This document shows positions 28,233-32,136 of a stretch of DNA of 32,136 nt, in pieces. The position numbers were made by a program, and so were the translations under genes. Source of the stretch: Alphaproteobacteria bacterium (lineage in GTDB: Bacteria; Pseudomonadota; Alphaproteobacteria; ATCC43930; CGMCC-115725); NCBI GenBank assembly GCA_017353855.1, contig JAFMSA010000002.1, positions 1-32,136 on the forward strand, given 5' to 3'. The notes beneath the pieces are model-generated. The model worked only from the letters and a program-made list of their open reading frames with translations. It did not search any database and was not told the origin of the DNA. The number at the start of each line of letters is the position of its first letter. Within the stretch, counting starts at the first letter, position 1.

Positions 28233-28689
28233 CTGCGCGGCCCTCCGACGGCGCAGCTTCGGTTTGAAGCCGATATCGTGTGATCTCGCAGGCCTGCTCG
28301 CGATTGACCGTCATTCGACAAAAATGACGGAGAGACGTAATATCTACCGCGGCGCAGTTTCCACAAAGGCGGTCTTCCGGTCCATCGTCCCCCCGCGTGC
28401 TCACACGCCAAGGCGCTGCGAAACACAAGCTGGCGCCCGGCCGCCCACCGCCAAGTTCAGCTAACGTTTCGGTCTCTTGACCGCTTCCGCGCGCTCCGGG
28501 ATCCTTTAGCATCGCTCGATCCAAGCTGCATTCTGACGCATCGAGCGCCAAAGGTGGCCAGGGACGCGCATCCAGCCAGAGGCCATCAGGTAGCCGGCAC
28601 CGAACTGAAATGCTGCTTGGCAGGCCTCTAATGCGACCTGGCTCCACTGAAAGCATCCACGTGTCGGGTAAGTGAAAGTGGACGGCATC

Positions 28690-29060
28690 AGGTCGATCGT
28701 TTGAGCGGCGTCTCGAACGGCTGTATGCTGTATGGGATGCGCGCGCTATCGAGAGCAAACCGGGCAACGATTCTCAAGTCGGCCGCCGAGAGAGGGTTTT
28801 GAAAAGCTTCCTCCGCGAACCGAGTCCCGCTGTGCCGACGTCCGTTGGTATTTACGGGAGGCTTTCGCGAAGAGAGGCAGATACGGGCGCAACCAGTCGA
28901 GCGCGGCGCGGCCCGTCCGAAACCGGCCGAGCCAGAGTCCGGCACAGCGCCCGGAGCAGGCCCAGCTTGTAGGCGGCGCTCTTCGGATCATTCAGAAGGA
29001 CATGCCGAAGCAACGGTAGTGCGCCTGTTCCATCGTCCGGCATCCGGAGCGCCACATTGA
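28690..29060 (-). pseudogene. Decayed uncharacterised gene with an '...LLRHVLLNDPKSAAYKLGLLRALCR...' block
   Basis: Minus strand across frames: DDGTGALPLLRHVLLNDPKSAAYKLGLLRALCR / ALDWLRPYLPLFAK / RFAEEAFQNPLSAADLRIVARFALDSAR. Reading continues through at least two frame changes. Confidence 0.5.
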
Positions 29061-29066
29061 ACCACA

Positions 29067-29130
29067 AGTTCGTTATCCGATCCTTCTGCTTCCGGATGTG
29101 ATAAAGGCGATCGGAATTAGCCTTGAAGGG
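29067..29130 (-). pseudogene. IS5-family transposase N-terminal scrap
   Basis: PFKANSDRLYHIRKQKDRITN resembles the N-terminus of IS5-type transposases, then joins unrelated sequence. Confidence 0.5.
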
Positions 29131-29770
29131 CACGGGCGGGCATCCTTGGGGTTGCAGACGGGGATCGCGCCCTCCTATGTCGGGATTTGCCACCTAAGGC
29201 AAGCCGCCCAGCGGCTGACCCGTGCAACAAGATCGCGCTCACCTCTCTCATCGGGAACGATCTTTGATAGTCGCAAGCTCGCCGCTCGCCCGATGGCCGC
29301 CTCGCAGTCTTGCGCCTCCGCCGGCCAAGCCATGTTCGAGACCATTTGGCGATCTCGGACGTAGCCCATCCCAAAACCGCACTCGTCGTTGGCCGGCGGG
29401 ACACTTCTTGTAGAATGCTCACGGGCCGCCACATATCAGGTGTCGACTATTGGTTCGGCTCGCTTTTTCGCCAGAGCGCTGGGCCGGTTTGCGTCCAAAC
29501 CGACGGTTGACATGACACGTTGAGGTGCGTGCCGGTTCCTGGACCTGAAAGGCTTCCTATGGCTACCGGAACCGTGAACCGGTTCAATTCCCCAGGAGGA
29601 CTATGGATTTATTCAGTCCGATGACGGATCGTAGGACTGTTCGTTCATGTCTCGACCGTCGACCGCTCGGGTATAGGCTATCTGAATGGAGAGCAAAGGG
29701 GTCAGCTACAAGCTAGAGAGCGGTCGGAACGGCTAAAGCCCCCCTAAGCGCTTAAGGCGCAATTAGTCCA

Positions 29771-29799
29771 GAACGGCGCCGCTCGGAGTTGCGCCGTTC
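29771..29799 (+). promoter_or_regulatory. Leader hairpin upstream of the small-protein operon
   Basis: gaacggcgc-cgctcggagtt-gcgccgttc, 9-bp perfect stem ending 6 nt before the GGAGG of the GTG start at 29816. Confidence 0.6.
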
Positions 29800-29815
29800 C
29801 TTGTTGGAGGCAACG

Positions 29816-30007
29816 GTGGCACAACATAAATATTCAGAGGGCCAGACTGTGAGGTTTACCCCGGATCGCTACACCGACGCGAGCGCACGGGGCGTTTATA
29901 CGATTGTGAAAACGCTTCCCGAAGCCGGCGGCATCCTACAATACCACGTCAAAGCGAAGATCGATGGTCGTGAGCGCGTGGTTCGCGAAGACCAGCTCGA
30001 TCTATAG
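29816..30007 (+). CDS. Small conserved-looking protein (63 aa)
   Basis: GGAGG + GTG; VAQHKYSEGQTVRFTPDRYTDASARGVYTIVKTLPEAGGILQYHVKAKIDGRERVVREDQLDL. Confidence 0.8.
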   Translation: MAQHKYSEGQTVRFTPDRYTDASARGVYTIVKTLPEAGGILQYHVKAKIDGRERVVREDQLDL

Positions 30008-30013
30008 CGGGAT

Positions 30014-30238
30014 GTGAAAGAGCATCCATACTCCGAAGCGATCTACGAAGTCGTCCGGCTCGACGCCGGTGGATTCGGCGTGAAGGTTTCGATACCGGAC
30101 GCCAATCCGACGACGGTCAGCACTTTCGACACCGAGGCTGCGGCCAAGGCCTGGATTGCTTCGCACAAAAGCCGCATACAGGCCCAGTCTCAACCCGGAA
30201 CAATTTTTCGGAGATTAAAACCTAAGACCGCCCGGTAG
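30014..30238 (+). CDS. Small conserved-looking protein (74 aa)
   Basis: GTG start 6 nt after the previous stop; VKEHPYSEAIYEVVRLDAGGFGVKVSIPDANPTTVSTFDTEAAAKAWIASHKSRIQAQ. Confidence 0.8.
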   Translation: MKEHPYSEAIYEVVRLDAGGFGVKVSIPDANPTTVSTFDTEAAAKAWIASHKSRIQAQSQPGTIFRRLKPKTAR

Positions 30239-30241
30239 AAG

Positions 30242-30415
30242 ATGGGCGCATGCGCAACCCAATTACACTACCGATTTGAACGCGCCGAGCGAGACCGAAT
30301 GAAGCAGGCCAAGAAGGAAGAAAAGGCGCGGCGCCAACAAGAACGGGCGTTCCAACCAAATCTGGGAAACCGGATCACCCCCCTCCCACACGACCAGGAG
30401 CGAACCGGAAGGTGA
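30242..30415 (+). CDS. Small basic protein (57 aa), below the ORF-track length cutoff
   Basis: ATG 3 nt after the previous stop; MGACATQLHYRFERAERDRMKQAKKEEKARRQQERAFQPNLGNRITPLPHDQERTGR*. Confidence 0.65.
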   Translation: MGACATQLHYRFERAERDRMKQAKKEEKARRQQERAFQPNLGNRITPLPHDQERTGR

Positions 30416-31218
30416 CGGAAGGCCGGCCATCGTGCACCCTATGAACTATCCTTCCCTTGTGAGCACGCTTGGTGAAGGTTTCGCGGGGCTGACACCTCGT
30501 CGACCAGTTCCGCAAAGATGCGTCCGTGTTCGTTTGTCGGTTTTGGTTTTGCGGCGATCCTGCATCGCCCCACCGGCACCGGATTGTCAAAAAGGCGTGA
30601 CGTGAACATTGCTGGAACTGACGACGGAGTAAAATCACGCAACCCGTCGCAGCGAGGGCATCAGCTCATCGGCGCGCCGGGGTTGCTCGCCGCGGCCGCC
30701 GGATGCCGTTCACCGGCTTCCGACAGTGGCCCGGAACGCTAGGGTTTGCCGGGATGCACCACGGACCGGTGCAGGAACGGGAAGGGGAACGGGAACGCGT
30801 AATTGTGCAAGGGATTCGCGACCACATTGCCACCTTCACCGTCAAGAGATCGCCGGAACTTTTCGAGGACCTTTCGGCACGAGCGGGCGCGCATATCGTC
30901 GCTTCCGCCAATTTTGCAGCATCAAATTACAGGCTCAACGAACGCTCCTTCGAGCGGGACGCACGCGCCAAACCTATGCCAACTTCGAATCCGATGAGGC
31001 ACGCGAGCACGAACCCTGATGGTGCATTTCCGCAGTCTATACGCCGGTCGTCAGGCGAAGCCGGCCCTCCCACCACGCGATCATGGTCGGGGATGGCCCG
31101 CCACGACTCAATTTCGCGATGCGGGACCAATACCTCGCCCGATGCGGCGAATGCCTATTCAACTGTCCTTGGGTTCCCCGTCAGCGCGCTTATTGAGTGA
31201 GTTGAGGAATCACGATAG

Positions 31219-31953
31219 ATGCCAGACGATACTCTCCGCCTCGCCGTACTCATCGATGCCGACAATGCGTCCGCTGCGGTTGTAGGCGACATACTCAGTG
31301 AGATCGCGTCGCTGGGCACAGCCAGTGTCAAACGAGTATATGGCGATTTTACAACATCAAGCTTGAGTGGTTGGCGCAAGGTGCTATCGGAGCTTGCGAT
31401 CCAGCCTGTCCAGCAATTCCGCAATACTATCGGGAAGAATGCTAGCGACAGCGCGCTGATTATCGACGCAATGGATTTGCTGCATACGCGGGAATTGGGA
31501 GGTTTTTGCCTCGTTTCCAGCGACAGCGACTTCACACGCCTTGCCACTCGTATCCGAGAAGACGGCCTCATTGTCTATGGTTTTGGCGAGGAAAAGACGC
31601 CCAAATCCTTCATCAGCGCCTGCGACCGCTTCATTTACACCGAAATCTTCAAAGCCAAACCGATCGGTCCTTCGAAAACGGTGCCGTCCAAATCCGAACC
31701 ACTCCGTGATTTAAATGATGACGAAGCGTTTCGAGCAGCGCTTGATCAATCGGTTGAAGCAGCTACAAAGGACAGTAACCGTGCACATTTGGCCGCGGTA
31801 GGCAATCATCTGCTGAAGCTGCTGCCGGACTTCGACCCGCGGAACTACGGCTTTCGGAAGCTGAGCGAGCTTGTGGAGAAGACTCCATCTCTGAATCTGG
31901 TCCGGGAAAAGACCCCCGGAGGTATGCAGGTCTTTTACGTTGAACGGAAGTGA
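31219..31953 (+). CDS. NYN domain protein with C-terminal OST-HTH/LOTUS-like domain
   Basis: LAVLIDADNASAAVVGDILSEIASLGTASVKRVYGDF...NASDSALIIDAMDLLHTRELGGFCLVSSDSDFTRLATRIREDG (acidic PIN-like residues), then LLKLLPDFDPRNYGFRKLSELVEKTPSLNLVRE...GGMQVFYVERK. Confidence 0.93.
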   Translation: MPDDTLRLAVLIDADNASAAVVGDILSEIASLGTASVKRVYGDFTTSSLSGWRKVLSELAIQPVQQFRNTIGKNASDSALIIDAMDLLHTRELGGFCLVSSDSDFTRLATRIREDGLIVYGFGEEKTPKSFISACDRFIYTEIFKAKPIGPSKTVPSKSEPLRDLNDDEAFRAALDQSVEAATKDSNRAHLAAVGNHLLKLLPDFDPRNYGFRKLSELVEKTPSLNLVREKTPGGMQVFYVERK

Positions 31954-32136
31954 CGCAGCGTAGTGAGCCATCACGTCCGTACGCTGAGGCCAGCGGCCCT
32001 ATCCTACTGAACCGCCTATGCCAGCCGGTGCTTCGAGGTCGGCATTTGCGCGGACGTAAGGGTCAATGAACTGCCAGACCCGCACAAGTAAACGAGTAAA
32101 CTGAGTAAACGGCGATAGAAGCGTGCCACAAGGGCG

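Noticed and set aside
32087-32110. agtaaac triplet-like repeat at window end
   Set aside because: Too short and imperfect to call; truncated by the window edge.
1-32136. CRISPR arrays, tRNA or rRNA genes
   Set aside because: Looked for regularly spaced repeats, conserved tRNA arm sequences and rRNA signatures by eye; none found, although a tRNA scan was not possible.

Overview
A 32 kb, GC-rich, probably alphaproteobacterial accessory region. Intact catabolic or oxidoreductase genes sit among an unusually dense set of decayed genes. Intact CDSs: Gfo/Idh/MocA oxidoreductase, sugar isomerase/epimerase-like TIM barrel, two SDRs, two LLM-type flavin oxidoreductases, MFS transporter, VOC protein, alpha/beta hydrolase, Baeyer-Villiger-type flavin monooxygenase, CHRD protein, CopD-like membrane protein, NYN+OST-HTH protein. 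Remnants, recognised by reading across frames: PaaI thioesterase, HNH endonuclease, group II intron reverse transcriptase, TAXI TRAP receptor, family 5 ABC solute-binding protein, CaiB/BaiF CoA-transferase, GMC oxidoreductase, amidohydrolase, IS5 N-terminus, and a 2.8 kb scrambled IS110 locus. Most notable observations: (i) two tandem paralogous ~94-aa proteins of no family I recognise, whose differences are mostly synonymous; (ii) a tight three-gene small-protein operon, its third gene absent from the supplied ORF track, preceded by a leader hairpin; (iii) short inverted segments inside several pseudogenes; (iv) shuffled IS110 fragments, two of which share a frameshift. No rRNA, tRNA or CRISPR array was recognised. 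All family assignments come from reading motifs by eye and no database search was run.
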